Source: Clostridiales bacterium (GTDB lineage: Bacteria; Bacillota; Clostridia; Oscillospirales; Oscillospiraceae). From it: a stretch of 64,000 nt of DNA. Of the stretch, positions 44,497 to 53,188 are shown one piece after another (within the stretch, counting starts at the first letter, position 1; each line of letters opens with the position of its first letter). The notes beneath the pieces are model-generated. The model was not told where the DNA came from. It ran no database searches and was given only the letters and a program-made list of their open reading frames with translations. A program made the translations under genes and the position numbers. The DNA is taken from the NCBI GenBank assembly GCA_029010715.1, contig JAQXKZ010000014.1, positions 1-64,000 on the forward strand. The letters are read 5' to 3'.

Positions 44497-44642
44497 GCGG
44501 TACACCTCTTTGTTTCAAGTATAGAAAAGAGATATGCCGCAGTAAATGCCGTTTTTCCGGAATACGTACCATCATAACGGTCTTCTATGGCCTTTATAAT
44601 CTTCTCAGTATATCTTAAAGATTTATCAGATTTGGTCGTCAC
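44493..44642 (-). CDS. Possible small helical protein upstream of the XRE gene
   Basis: If it starts at GTG 44642 it gives about 49 residues, with KSLRYTEKIIKAIEDRYDG and KTAFTAAYLFSILETKR. The TTGA overlap with the XRE gene supports translation, but the nearest GGAGG is 15 bases from the GTG, so the start is uncertain. A longer open frame to 44849 continues upstream without a credible start. May be a remnant. Confidence 0.35.
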   Translation of the reverse strand: MTTKSDKSLRYTEKIIKAIEDRYDGTYSGKTAFTAAYLFSILETKRCTA

Positions 44643-44866
44643 TCGGTTTTGTTTGTTCCTCCGGTCATGCGTCCATACCGTACCATTCCGTATCCGACGG
44701 CTTCCCTGAAATGGCCGGTATACCCTTCCTGCTTTCTTCATGTGCAGCCGCACAGCAATCGCGGAAGCATGCACTCCTTTTGTATCAGGAAAACATTGTC
44801 GAACATTATAGTATATTTTGTATCCTCTTTCAAGCCGGAGCTGTACCAAAGCATGCTATCTGTCTC

Positions 44867-44895
44867 TTGACATTACATATTTCATGTTGTAAAAT
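44867..44895 (+). promoter_or_regulatory. Promoter of the oxoamine synthase-SDR operon
   Basis: Consensus -35 TTGACA (44867-44872), a 17-base spacer and -10 TAAAAT (44890-44895). Confidence 0.7.
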
Positions 44896-44957
44896 AACTT
44901 TAGATGCTTCAATTATTTTAATCAAAAATTTTTAAATGTTTGGGCGGATAGATAAAT

Positions 44958-46136
44958 ATGGACATCTTTGAAAAATGCTTTAATTACACTCTGGCCAACA
45001 CCTACAGGGAGCAGGGCATATACCCTTATTTTCACGCGTTGGAGTCCAGGCAGGATGTAGAGGTCATCATGGAGGGTAAGCGCCGCATAATGCTCGGCTC
45101 CAATAACTACCTCGGTCTGACTACCCAGCCGGAGATAGTAGAGGCGGGTATAAAGGCTTTTGAGAAATTCGGCACCGGCTGCTCCGGCTCGCGTTTTCTC
45201 AACGGCACGCTTGAAATGCATCTCGAGCTTGAAAGTGAGCTGGCCAGCTTTGTAAACAAGACCGGAGCCGTGACCTTCTCCACCGGCTTTCAGTCCAACC
45301 TCGGCATAATCAGCGCCGTCGTCGGCAGAAACGACTATGTCATCTGCGACCGGGAAAATCACGCGAGCATATACGACGGCTGCCGCCTGTCCTACGGCAA
45401 GATGCTGCGCTATAAGCACGTCGACATGGAGGATCTCGAAAAGCAGCTGCAGCGCGTGCCGGAGGAAAACGGAGCGCTGATCGTTACAGACGGCGTATTT
45501 TCCATGGGAGGCGACATCGCGCCGCTTCCCGAAATAGTAAAGCTCGCACGCAAATACGGTGCGCGTGTCATGGTCGACGACGCGCACGGTCTTGGCGTCA
45601 TCGGCAACGGCGGCCGCGGCACAGCCAATTATTTCGGTCTTGACGACGAGGTGGACATTATAATGGGCACCTTCTCAAAGTCTCTGGCAAGCCTCGGCGG
45701 CTACATGGCCGCAAGCGAGGAAGTCTGCGACTACGTCCGTCACAACTCCCGTCCGTTTATTTTCTCGGCTTCCATCCCGCCCAGTGCCTGTGCGGTCGCG
45801 CTGGCATCGCTGAGACACCTCGAGGCCCATCCCGAGCTGCCGCAGCGGCTCATGGCCCTGTCGCAGTACGCAAGGGCCGGACTCAAGGCCCGCGGCCTGC
45901 ACATCCGGGAGTCTCTCACGCCGATCATCCCCATATATACATATCAGGCGGAAAATACCCTCATCAAGGCCAAGGAGCTCTACGAAGCAGGAGTATATGT
46001 CAATCCCGTCCTTCCGCCAGCCACAGAGCCGACGGCCTGCCTGCTCCGTACGAGCTATATGGCGAGTCACACCGAGCCCCTGCTCGACGAAGCCATGGAT
46101 ATAATACAGAAAGTGCTGGGTGATACGGATGAATAA
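44958..46136 (+). CDS. Alpha-oxoamine synthase (serine palmitoyltransferase / KBL / BioF family)
   Basis: 392 residues. PLP fold type I of the alpha-oxoamine synthase group, which condenses an amino acid with an acyl thioester and releases CO2. Key positions: MLGSNNYLGL (45-54), GTGCSGSRFLNGT, stacking His135 in RENHASIYDG, DDAHGLGV (Asp208, His210) and the lysine Lys241 in TFSKSLASLGGYMA. That last motif resembles serine palmitoyltransferase more than biotin synthesis. No bioA, bioD or tdh lies nearby. Followed at an 8-base overlap by a short-chain dehydrogenase. Confidence 0.83.
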   Translation: MDIFEKCFNYTLANTYREQGIYPYFHALESRQDVEVIMEGKRRIMLGSNNYLGLTTQPEIVEAGIKAFEKFGTGCSGSRFLNGTLEMHLELESELASFVNKTGAVTFSTGFQSNLGIISAVVGRNDYVICDRENHASIYDGCRLSYGKMLRYKHVDMEDLEKQLQRVPEENGALIVTDGVFSMGGDIAPLPEIVKLARKYGARVMVDDAHGLGVIGNGGRGTANYFGLDDEVDIIMGTFSKSLASLGGYMAASEEVCDYVRHNSRPFIFSASIPPSACAVALASLRHLEAHPELPQRLMALSQYARAGLKARGLHIRESLTPIIPIYTYQAENTLIKAKELYEAGVYVNPVLPPATEPTACLLRTSYMASHTEPLLDEAMDIIQKVLGDTDE

Positions 46137-46920
46137 AGTGGCGATAGTTACCGGCGGCAGCGGTGGGATAGGCCGCTGCACCGCGGCGGCACTGAATGCC
46201 GCGGGCTGCACGGTATATGAGTTTTCCCGCCGTCGCATCCCGGCGGAGGGAATAAACCACATAGATGCGGACGTGACAAAGGAAGAACAGGTACGCTCCG
46301 CAGTCGCCGAAGTCGTCGCGCGTGAAGGTCGTATAGACATACTCGTCAACAACGCCGGCTTTGGCATTTCCGGCGCCGCCGAGCTCACGGACTCACGCGA
46401 CTCCCACGCTCAGCTGGAGCTAAACCTCTTCGGCACTGATAATATGACCAGGGCAGTGCTCCCGACCATGCGCGCCCAGGGCTCCGGCCGCATCGTTTGC
46501 ATGAGCTCCATCGCCGGCATACTGCCCATCCCCTTCCAGCTCTGGTATTCGGTCAGCAAGGCCTCGATAATTGCCTATGTCCTCGCGCTTCAGAATGAGG
46601 TGCGGCCGTTCGGCATCACTGTCTGCGCAGTCATGCCCGGCGACATAGCCTCCGGCTTCACCGACGCCCGCAGGAAGTCTGCCGCTGGTGACGATGTCTA
46701 CTCCGGGCGAATCGAACGCTCGGTCGCGGTGATGGAGCACGACGAGCGCACCGGTATGACGCCCGAGTTTGCCGGAGGATTTGTTGCGAAAGTCGCGCTG
46801 AAGAACAAATCCCGGCCCCTGATAGCAATGGGCGCGGCGTATAAGGGCGCCGCAGTCCTCGCAAAGCTTCTTCCCCGCCGCACATCCAATTGGATAGTCG
46901 GCAGGATGTATGCAAAATAA
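46129..46920 (+). CDS. Short-chain dehydrogenase/reductase, possible 3-ketosphinganine-type reductase
   Basis: 263 residues from ATG 46129 (GTG at 46120 is also possible). The classical SDR signatures are IVTGGSGGIGR for NAD(P) binding, LVNNAGFGIS, the active-site Ser in CMSSIAGI, and Tyr-x-x-x-Lys in WYSVSKAS. The first helix continues with a basic SRRRIPAEG, suggesting NADPH. The overlap with the oxoamine synthase suggests it reduces the keto product of that enzyme. 3-Ketosphinganine reductase is one analogy; the specificity is not proved. A strong terminator follows. Confidence 0.85.
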   Translation: MNKVAIVTGGSGGIGRCTAAALNAAGCTVYEFSRRRIPAEGINHIDADVTKEEQVRSAVAEVVAREGRIDILVNNAGFGISGAAELTDSRDSHAQLELNLFGTDNMTRAVLPTMRAQGSGRIVCMSSIAGILPIPFQLWYSVSKASIIAYVLALQNEVRPFGITVCAVMPGDIASGFTDARRKSAAGDDVYSGRIERSVAVMEHDERTGMTPEFAGGFVAKVALKNKSRPLIAMGAAYKGAAVLAKLLPRRTSNWIVGRMYAK

Positions 46921-46969
46921 AGGACCGTCCAAATATAAAACAGCCCCTTTTGCCGGCGGCTTTCTCCGT

Positions 46970-47008
46970 CAAAAAAGGCTCCTGATCTTACGATCAGGAG
47001 CCTTTTTG
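46970..47008. terminator. Bidirectional terminator
   Basis: A perfect 16-bp stem (AAAAAGGCTCCTGATC/GATCAGGAGCCTTTTT) with a TTAC loop, between the SDR gene and the convergent GGGtGRT gene. Confidence 0.88.
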
Positions 47009-47038
47009 CAATGGCAAGTAATATTCCGGCTTACCGGC

Positions 47039-48040
47039 TTACTTTTTGAGCGACTCTTCGACCGCGACGGCGACAGCGACGGTTGCGCCGACCATGGGGT
47101 TGTTGCCCATGCCGAGGAAGCCCATCATCTCAACGTGCGCGGGCACGGAGGAGGAACCGGCAAACTGAGCGTCGGAGTGCATACGGCCCATGGTATCGGT
47201 CATACCGTAGGAAGCAGGACCGGCTGCCATGTTGTCCGGGTGCAGAGTGCGGCCGGTGCCGCCGCCGGAAGCGACGGAGAAGTACTTCTTGCCCTGCTCG
47301 ATGCATTCCTTCTTGTAGGTACCGGCGACAGGATGCTGGAAACGGGTCGGGTTGGTGGAGTTACCGGTGATGGAGACATCAACGCCCTCGAAGTGCATTA
47401 TTGCGACGCCCTCGCGCACATCGTCACAGCCGTAGCAGCGGACGTCGGCACGCTCGGTCTCGGAGTAGCGGATCTCACGGACTATCTTCAGTTCGCCGGT
47501 ATAGTAGTCAAACTGGGTCTGGACATAGGTAAAGCCGTTGATGCGGGAAATGATCTGGGCGGCGTCCTTGCCGAGACCGTTGAGGATAACGCGCAGGGGC
47601 TGCTTACGGGCCTTGTTGGCGTTCTTGACGATACCGATAGCGCCTTCTGCGGCAGCAAAGGACTCATGTCCGGCCAGAAATGCGAAGCACCTGGTCTCAT
47701 CGCTCAGGAGCATCGCGCCGAGGTTGCCGTGGCCGAGACCGACTTTGCGGTCGTCCGCGACGGAGCCGTCCAGGCAGAAGCTCTGAAGACCGACGCCGAT
47801 CAGCTTTGCCGCCTCGGCGGCGTTCTTTGCGCCGGCTTTGAGGGCGATGGCGGCACCGACACAGTAGGCCCAGCGCACGTTCTCAAAGCAGATAGGCTGG
47901 ATGCCGGCGGTGATCTCGTAGGGGTCGAAGCCCCTGGCCTTGCAGATTTCTCTGCACTCTTCGATGGAACCGATGCCGTACTGAGCGAGGACACCGTTTA
48001 TCTTGTCTATTCTTCTCTCATAATTCTCAAACAGAGCCAT
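47039..48040 (-). CDS. GGGtGRT-family protein
   Basis: 333 residues, named in databases for its motif, here SVASGGGTGRTLHPDN (259-265 for GGGTGRT). Other conserved blocks are KVGLGHGNLGAMLLSDET, CFAFLAGHESFAAAEGAI and FLGMGNNPMVGATVAVAVAV. It has scattered cysteines (29, 33, 51, 60, 118, 202, 205, 246). No function is known to me. It lies 18 bases after an IscU-like gene and follows highly biased codon use, so it is likely abundant. Probably acts with that scaffold in an iron-sulfur or metal process (inference). Confidence 0.85.
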   Translation of the reverse strand: MALFENYERRIDKINGVLAQYGIGSIEECREICKARGFDPYEITAGIQPICFENVRWAYCVGAAIALKAGAKNAAEAAKLIGVGLQSFCLDGSVADDRKVGLGHGNLGAMLLSDETRCFAFLAGHESFAAAEGAIGIVKNANKARKQPLRVILNGLGKDAAQIISRINGFTYVQTQFDYYTGELKIVREIRYSETERADVRCYGCDDVREGVAIMHFEGVDVSITGNSTNPTRFQHPVAGTYKKECIEQGKKYFSVASGGGTGRTLHPDNMAAGPASYGMTDTMGRMHSDAQFAGSSSVPAHVEMMGFLGMGNNPMVGATVAVAVAVEESLKK

Positions 48041-48058
48041 TAGATCGTCCTCCTTCTC

Positions 48059-48751
48059 TTATTCCTGACGCGGGTCAATGTACTTGACGGCGTTGTCCCA
48101 CTGGCCGTAGTGGCCTCTGGCCTTCTCGAGAGCCTCGTTCGCGTCGACGCCCTTCTTGATGAAGTCCATCATCTTGCCGAGGGAAACGAACTCGTAGCCG
48201 ATGATCTCATCGTCCTTGTTCAGCGCGATGCGGGTAACATAGCCTTCGGTGAGTTCCATATAGCGCGGTCCCTTTTCTCTGGTGGCAAACATGGTGCCGA
48301 CCTGGGAACGCAGGCCCTTGCCGAGGTCCTCCAGAGATGCGCCGACTGCCAGACCGTCCTCGGAGAAGGCGGACTGGGAGCGTCCGTATACGATCTGCAG
48401 GAACAGCTCGCGCATGGCGGTATTGATGGCATCGCAGACGAGGTCGGTGTTGAGAGCTTCAAGAATGGTCTTGCCGATGAGGATCTCGGAGGCCATGGCG
48501 GCGGAATGGGTCATACCGGAGCAGCCGATGGTCTCAACAAGGGCTTCCTCAATGACGCCCTTCTTGATGTTCAGGGTCAGCTTGCATGCGCCCTGCTGAG
48601 GTGCGCACCAGCCGATGCCGTGGGTAAAACCGGAGATATCCGAGATCTCCTTTGCCTGGACCCACTTCCCCTCTTCAGGGATGGGTGCGGGACCGTGATA
48701 CGCGCCCTTTGCGACCGGGCACATATTCTTAACTTCTGCGGTGTAGATCAT
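48059..48751 (-). CDS. IscU/NifU-like iron-sulfur scaffold protein, partner of GGGtGRT
   Basis: 230 residues, longer than IscU (about 130) and with a different end. The IscU-like core (about 40-110) has GIGWCAPQQGACKLTLNI and VETIGCSGMTHSAAMASEIL; Cys49, Cys56, Cys77 and Cys106 are possible cluster ligands. It differs from housekeeping IscU, which has three Cys with D and H. The C-terminal half (LEKARGHYGQWDNAVKYID) is family-specific. It is found next to GGGtGRT in related anaerobes (from memory). Codon use indicates high expression. Confidence 0.8.
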   Translation of the reverse strand: MIYTAEVKNMCPVAKGAYHGPAPIPEEGKWVQAKEISDISGFTHGIGWCAPQQGACKLTLNIKKGVIEEALVETIGCSGMTHSAAMASEILIGKTILEALNTDLVCDAINTAMRELFLQIVYGRSQSAFSEDGLAVGASLEDLGKGLRSQVGTMFATREKGPRYMELTEGYVTRIALNKDDEIIGYEFVSLGKMMDFIKKGVDANEALEKARGHYGQWDNAVKYIDPRQE

Positions 48752-48837
48752 ATCTATTTCCCTTCCATAAATATAAGAATAAACTGGTTAAAGCGGATAA
48801 AACGTATTATGTACCGGGCCATTCCGGGCCCGACGCT

Positions 48838-50352
48838 TTACTTTATGAGGCACTCGCCGGTCATTTCTTCGGGCTGGCTGAGCCCCATAATCTTCAGAAT
48901 GGTGGGGGCGATATCCGCAAGCTTGCCGTCCTTCAGTTCGACGCCCTCCATGCAAACGGCGAAGGGGACGCGGTTGGTGGTATGCGCAGTATTGACGCGG
49001 CCGCTCTCATCGAACATGCACTCGGCGTTGCCGTGGTCGGCAGTGACAAGCAGCACGGTGTCGTGATGCCTGGAGACCTCAGCCATGATGCGGCCCATGC
49101 AGGCGTCGACCGTCTCTACAGCCTTGACGGCGGCTTCCATGACGCCGGTGTGGCCGACCATATCGCAGTTGGCAAAATTGCAGACGATCAGGGCGTACTC
49201 ATCGGAGGCAATTGCCTCGATGCATTTGTCGGCGACCTTTTCGGCACTCATCTGAGGCACCAGGTCATAAGTGGCAAATTCCTTCGGAGACGGGACAAGG
49301 CATCTGTCCTCGCCCTCGCTCTGCTTCTCCACGCCGCCGTTGAAAAAGAAAGTGACGTGGGCGTACTTCTCGGTCTCCGCGACGCGGAACTGCTTCAAGC
49401 CCTGCGCGCTGATATAATCGCCGAGAGTATTCCTGATTGTCTCGGGCGGATACGCGATGGGCAGGGGCAGGGTCTCGTCGTACTGCGCGGTGCAGACATA
49501 GCTCAGAGGATACACGGTCTTTTTTCTCATGAAGCCGTCAAAGTCCGCGAGGTTCAGCGCCCAGGTCATCTCTCTTGCGCGGTCGGGGCGGAAGTTCATA
49601 AAGATGACGCTGTCGCCCTGATTGATAACGCCCTCGCCGCAGACGACGACAGGCTCGACGAACTCGTCGGTCACGCCGTTTGCATAGCTTGCCTCGACGG
49701 CGTGCACGGGATCGGCATCCATGACGCCCTCGCCGCAGACTATAGCGTTATAGCCCTTCTCTACGCGGTCCCAGCGCTTGTCTCGGTCCATACCCCAGAA
49801 GCGGCCCTGTATAGTCGCGATTTTTGCGTTGCCGAGAGAATTGCACTTGTCATTGAGCCGGCGGATGAACTCCGCGCCGCTTTTGGGCGCGACGTCGCGG
49901 CCGTCAAGGAAGCAGTGGACGAAGACCTTCCCTATCCCGCGCTGCTTTGCCATGTCAAGTATGGCAAAGACGTGGGTCAGGTGGCTGTGAACGCCGCCGG
50001 TCGACATCAGGCCAAGGATATGCAGGGCTTTGCCGTTTTCCTTCGCATCGTCCATCGCCTTGATATAGGCGGCGTTTTGGAAGAACCTGCCGTTCTCGAT
50101 CTCCTGAGTCATCTTGGGCAGGATCTGGAACACGACGCGGCCCGCGCCTATATTGGTATGGCCGACCTCGGAGTTGCCCATCTGACCGGCGGGGAGGCCG
50201 ACATCAAGACCCGAGGCGGAGAGGGTAGAATACGGATTGGTCGAAAAGAGCTTATCCAGATTGGGCTTTTTTGCCTGCGCAACGGCATTACCGGCGGAAG
50301 GCGCCGCATTGCCGTAGCCGTCAAGGATTATAAGAACTGCTTTTTTACTCAT
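48838..50352 (-). CDS. gpmI: 2,3-bisphosphoglycerate-independent phosphoglycerate mutase
   Basis: 504 residues, full length. The alkaline-phosphatase-like metalloenzyme interconverts 3- and 2-phosphoglycerate. The N-terminal metal site is VLIILDGYGN, the phosphoserine is in GQMGNSEVGHTNIGAG, the phosphotransferase-domain insertion spans about 75-310, and the second metal site lies in NCDMVGHTG and VTADHGNAE. Last gene of the trmL-pgk-tpiA-gpmI unit. Confidence 0.96.
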   Translation of the reverse strand: MSKKAVLIILDGYGNAAPSAGNAVAQAKKPNLDKLFSTNPYSTLSASGLDVGLPAGQMGNSEVGHTNIGAGRVVFQILPKMTQEIENGRFFQNAAYIKAMDDAKENGKALHILGLMSTGGVHSHLTHVFAILDMAKQRGIGKVFVHCFLDGRDVAPKSGAEFIRRLNDKCNSLGNAKIATIQGRFWGMDRDKRWDRVEKGYNAIVCGEGVMDADPVHAVEASYANGVTDEFVEPVVVCGEGVINQGDSVIFMNFRPDRAREMTWALNLADFDGFMRKKTVYPLSYVCTAQYDETLPLPIAYPPETIRNTLGDYISAQGLKQFRVAETEKYAHVTFFFNGGVEKQSEGEDRCLVPSPKEFATYDLVPQMSAEKVADKCIEAIASDEYALIVCNFANCDMVGHTGVMEAAVKAVETVDACMGRIMAEVSRHHDTVLLVTADHGNAECMFDESGRVNTAHTTNRVPFAVCMEGVELKDGKLADIAPTILKIMGLSQPEEMTGECLIK

Positions 50353-50381
50353 CTGAAATTCCTTCTTATCTTACGCGGAGC

Positions 50382-51155
50382 TTATTCCTGATTTGTTGCC
50401 TTGATGATTTCGGAGAAGTCGACAGGCTTCAGGGATGCGCCGCCGATAAGACCGCCGTCGATATCGGGCTGGGCAAGCAGCTCATAGGCGTTCCTGGCGT
50501 TCATGCTGCCGCCGTAAAGGATACTGACGGCACGCGCGGGACGTGCGCCGTAGATGCCCCGGATGACGGCGCGGATGCCCTGGCAGACCTCCTGAGCCTG
50601 CCCGGCGGTAGCGGTCTTGCCGGTGCCGATGGCCCAGATGGGCTCATAAGCTATGATGCAGCGGCGGAGCTGGCTCGCGTCGACGCCGCTGAGCGCCGCC
50701 TTGACCTGATATGCGACATACTCCATGGTCAGATTCATCTCACGCTGCTCAAGACTCTCGCCGACGCAGATGATGGGCATGATGCCCTTTCCGAGCAGGG
50801 CCTTCACCTTGGCGTTGATGAGCATGTCATCCTCGCCGTGGTACTGGCGGCGCTCGGAGTGGCCGACGATGCAGTACTTCGCCCCGATATCGGCGAGCTG
50901 GGACGCGGAGACCTCACCGGTGTAGGCGCCCTTTTCGTACCTGGAAACATCCTGTCCGCCGGCGGCGACCTTGCAGTCCTTGCCGGCCTTTATCATTGCG
51001 GGGAGCATTACTGCCGGTGTGCACAGCACCATTTCACAGGTGCGGACCTTGGGAAGGTTCTCCTTGAGCTGCTCCATAAAGGGTTTGATCTCGGAGGCAA
51101 GCATGTTCATCTTCCAGTTACCGGCGATAACCGTTTTACGATACTTTCTGTTCAT
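50382..51155 (-). CDS. tpiA: Triosephosphate isomerase
   Basis: 257 residues. The barrel has KTVIAGNWKMN with the substrate Lys, YCIVGHSERR with the electrophilic His, IIAYEPIWAIGTGKTA with the catalytic Glu and mobile loop, and SILYGGSMNARN at the phosphate site. ATG 51155 follows AGGAG by 7 bases; the longer frame to 51200 is not translated by this site. It is 29 bases before gpmI. Confidence 0.96.
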   Translation of the reverse strand: MNRKYRKTVIAGNWKMNMLASEIKPFMEQLKENLPKVRTCEMVLCTPAVMLPAMIKAGKDCKVAAGGQDVSRYEKGAYTGEVSASQLADIGAKYCIVGHSERRQYHGEDDMLINAKVKALLGKGIMPIICVGESLEQREMNLTMEYVAYQVKAALSGVDASQLRRCIIAYEPIWAIGTGKTATAGQAQEVCQGIRAVIRGIYGARPARAVSILYGGSMNARNAYELLAQPDIDGGLIGGASLKPVDFSEIIKATNQE

Positions 51156-51211
51156 TTCATATCTCCTAAAATCAATATTGCCCGCCGGTCTCAGCGGCAA
51201 GGCGACAGCGG

Positions 51212-51243
51212 CCTTACAGCTGCCGTTTGAGGCAGCTGTAAGG
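51212..51243. other. Intercistronic hairpin between pgk and tpiA
   Basis: A perfect 13-bp stem (CCTTACAGCTGCC/GGCAGCTGTAAGG) with a 6-base loop and no U-tract, in the 107-base gap. Likely an mRNA processing or stability element separating pgk from tpiA-gpmI levels. Confidence 0.5.
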
Positions 51244-51262
51244 TGCGGATCTTTTTATATTC

Positions 51263-52453
51263 TTACTTGTCCAGCAGGCACGCCACGCCGGGCAGCTCCC
51301 TGCCCTCGAGGAACTCGAGGGATGCGCCGCCGCCGGTGGAGATGTGGGTGATCCTGTCGGCAAAACCGAGCTTCTCGACAGCAGCCGCGCTGTCGCCGCC
51401 GCCGACGATGGTGATCGCGCCGCTCTCAGCCAGAGCCTTGGCCATGGCCTTGGTACCGCCGGCGAACTTGTCAAACTCGAACACGCCCATAGGTCCGTTC
51501 CAGACGATGGTGCCTGCGCCCTTGACGGCCTCGGAGAACAGCTCGACGGTCCTGGGTCCGATGTCCATGCCCATGAGGTCATCGGGGATGTCATTCCCGC
51601 AGAGGACGGGCTCGGCGTCTGCGGAGAACTCAGCCGCGCAATAGTTGTCGACGGGGAGCAGGAATTTCACGCCCCTGGCCTCCGCCTTGGCGATCATTTC
51701 CTTTGCGTAATCAATACGCTCGGCCTCGAGCAGGCTCTTTCCTATCTCGCAGCCCTGAGCCTTTTTGAAGGTGTACGCCATGCCGCCGCCGATGATGACG
51801 GTGTCGGCCTTCTCAAGGAGGTTGTTGATGACGTTTATCTTATCGGAGACCTTGGCGCCGCCGAGGACCGCCACGAAGGGACGCCTGGGATCGTCAAGAG
51901 CCTTGCCCATGATGGACAGCTCCTTGTCGACGAGCAGGCCGGAGTAGGCGGGCAGGTAGGCCGCGACGCCGGCGGTGGAGGCGTGCGCTCTGTGCACGGT
52001 GCCGAACGCGTCGGAGACAAAAATGTCGGCCATGTCAGCCAGCGCCTTTGCAAAGTCCGCGCCGTTCTTCTCTTCGCGGATGTCGAAGCGGAGGTTCTCA
52101 AGCAGCATGATCTGACCGGGCTTCAGAGCGGCGGCCATAGCCTGCGCGTCCTCGCCGATAATGTCCTTTGCGAAGATGACTTCCTGACCGAGCAGCTCGC
52201 TGAGGCGCTTTGCAACAGGGGCGAGGGTCAGCTTTTCCTTCCACTCCCCCTTGGGCTTGCCGAGGTGAGAGCAGGCGATAACGGCTGCGCCCTGACCGAG
52301 CAGGTACTTTATTGTGGGGATAGCGGCGACGATACGCTTGTCGCTGGTGATCTCGCCGGTCTCTTTGTTCTGAGGTACGTTGAAGTCGCAGCGGAGCAGG
52401 ACCTTCTTGCCCTTGACGTCAACGTCATAGACGGTTTTCTTGTTGTAGTTCAT
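51263..52453 (-). CDS. pgk: Phosphoglycerate kinase
   Basis: 396 residues. Signatures are [20 protein letters not shown] (the substrate Arg and Asp/Asn), [28 protein letters not shown] and the nucleotide-domain GGGMAYTF, then [13 protein letters not shown] near the end. It transfers phosphate from 1,3-bisphosphoglycerate to ADP. ATG 52453 follows GGAGG by 7 bases; the longer frame to 52558 overlaps trmL and is not credible. gapA is not in the window. Confidence 0.96.
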   Translation of the reverse strand: MNYNKKTVYDVDVKGKKVLLRCDFNVPQNKETGEITSDKRIVAAIPTIKYLLGQGAAVIACSHLGKPKGEWKEKLTLAPVAKRLSELLGQEVIFAKDIIGEDAQAMAAALKPGQIMLLENLRFDIREEKNGADFAKALADMADIFVSDAFGTVHRAHASTAGVAAYLPAYSGLLVDKELSIMGKALDDPRRPFVAVLGGAKVSDKINVINNLLEKADTVIIGGGMAYTFKKAQGCEIGKSLLEAERIDYAKEMIAKAEARGVKFLLPVDNYCAAEFSADAEPVLCGNDIPDDLMGMDIGPRTVELFSEAVKGAGTIVWNGPMGVFEFDKFAGGTKAMAKALAESGAITIVGGGDSAAAVEKLGFADRITHISTGGGASLEFLEGRELPGVACLLDK

Positions 52454-52481
52454 GGTATGTCCTCCTAAAATAATAATCTGT

Positions 52482-52964
52482 TCAGTACGCCATTGATCCC
52501 GTGCCCAGCAGTCCGGGAAATCCCTGCTGGCGAAGGGCCTCATAGGCAAGTATAGCAACGGAGTTGGAAAGGTTCAGACTCCGGGCTTCACTGATCATGG
52601 GGATACGTATGCATCTGTCCCGATATTTCTCTCTCAGCCATTCCGGCAGGCCCGCCGTCTCCTTGCCGAACATCAGCGCAACATCACCGCTCATGTCCGC
52701 ATCGGTATAGGAGCGCGGCGCCTTGGTCGTGGCCAGGTATATGTTATTATCACCGTTTTTTTCGAAGAACTCATCAAGGTCCTCATAAACGCTGATATCA
52801 ACCAGAAACCAGTAATCCAGTCCGCAGCGCTTCATCCTTTTATCGGATATGTCAAAGCCCAGCGGTTTTATCAAATGAAGTCTCGCGCCGGTCGCGGCGC
52901 AGGTGCGGGCGATCGCGCCGGTATTATGCGGTATCTCCGGCTCTACCAGAACAATATCCAGCAT
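52482..52964 (-). CDS. trmL: tRNA (cytidine/uridine-34-2'-O)-methyltransferase TrmL
   Basis: 160 residues, the compact SPOUT family. The three SPOUT motifs are [35 protein letters not shown] and [20 protein letters not shown]. It modifies the wobble position of tRNA-Leu isoacceptors in relatives. ATG 52964 follows GGAGGG by 7 bases. It is 28 bases before pgk, so translation and glycolysis genes share a transcript. Confidence 0.93.
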   Translation of the reverse strand: MLDIVLVEPEIPHNTGAIARTCAATGARLHLIKPLGFDISDKRMKRCGLDYWFLVDISVYEDLDEFFEKNGDNNIYLATTKAPRSYTDADMSGDVALMFGKETAGLPEWLREKYRDRCIRIPMISEARSLNLSNSVAILAYEALRQQGFPGLLGTGSMAY

Positions 52965-53083
52965 TTGCTTTCCCTCCAACGCAGCGCAAAGGCAGAAAAT
53001 ACGTTACCTCTTCCCTTATTTCGAAAACATTTTAGCACAAAACTTTAAAAAATCATGTACTTTTTGCCATTTTTCGATTATTC

Positions 53084-53112
53084 TTGCATAATACACAAAT
53101 CTGCTCTATAAT
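53084..53112 (+). promoter_or_regulatory. Promoter of the radical SAM gene
   Basis: -35 TTGCAT (53084-53089), a 17-base spacer and consensus -10 TATAAT (53107-53112). Confidence 0.65.
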
Positions 53113-53188
53113 CAGTCCGGTTAAGAGCCGTTTTATTGTCATTTTGCATATGATAGTTTTTTGTCAATTGTCTGCCGACAGAGGTTAA

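Noticed and set aside
48982-50391. A 469-codon open frame opposite gpmI
   Set aside because: Antisense to a full-length phosphoglycerate mutase; no start signal.
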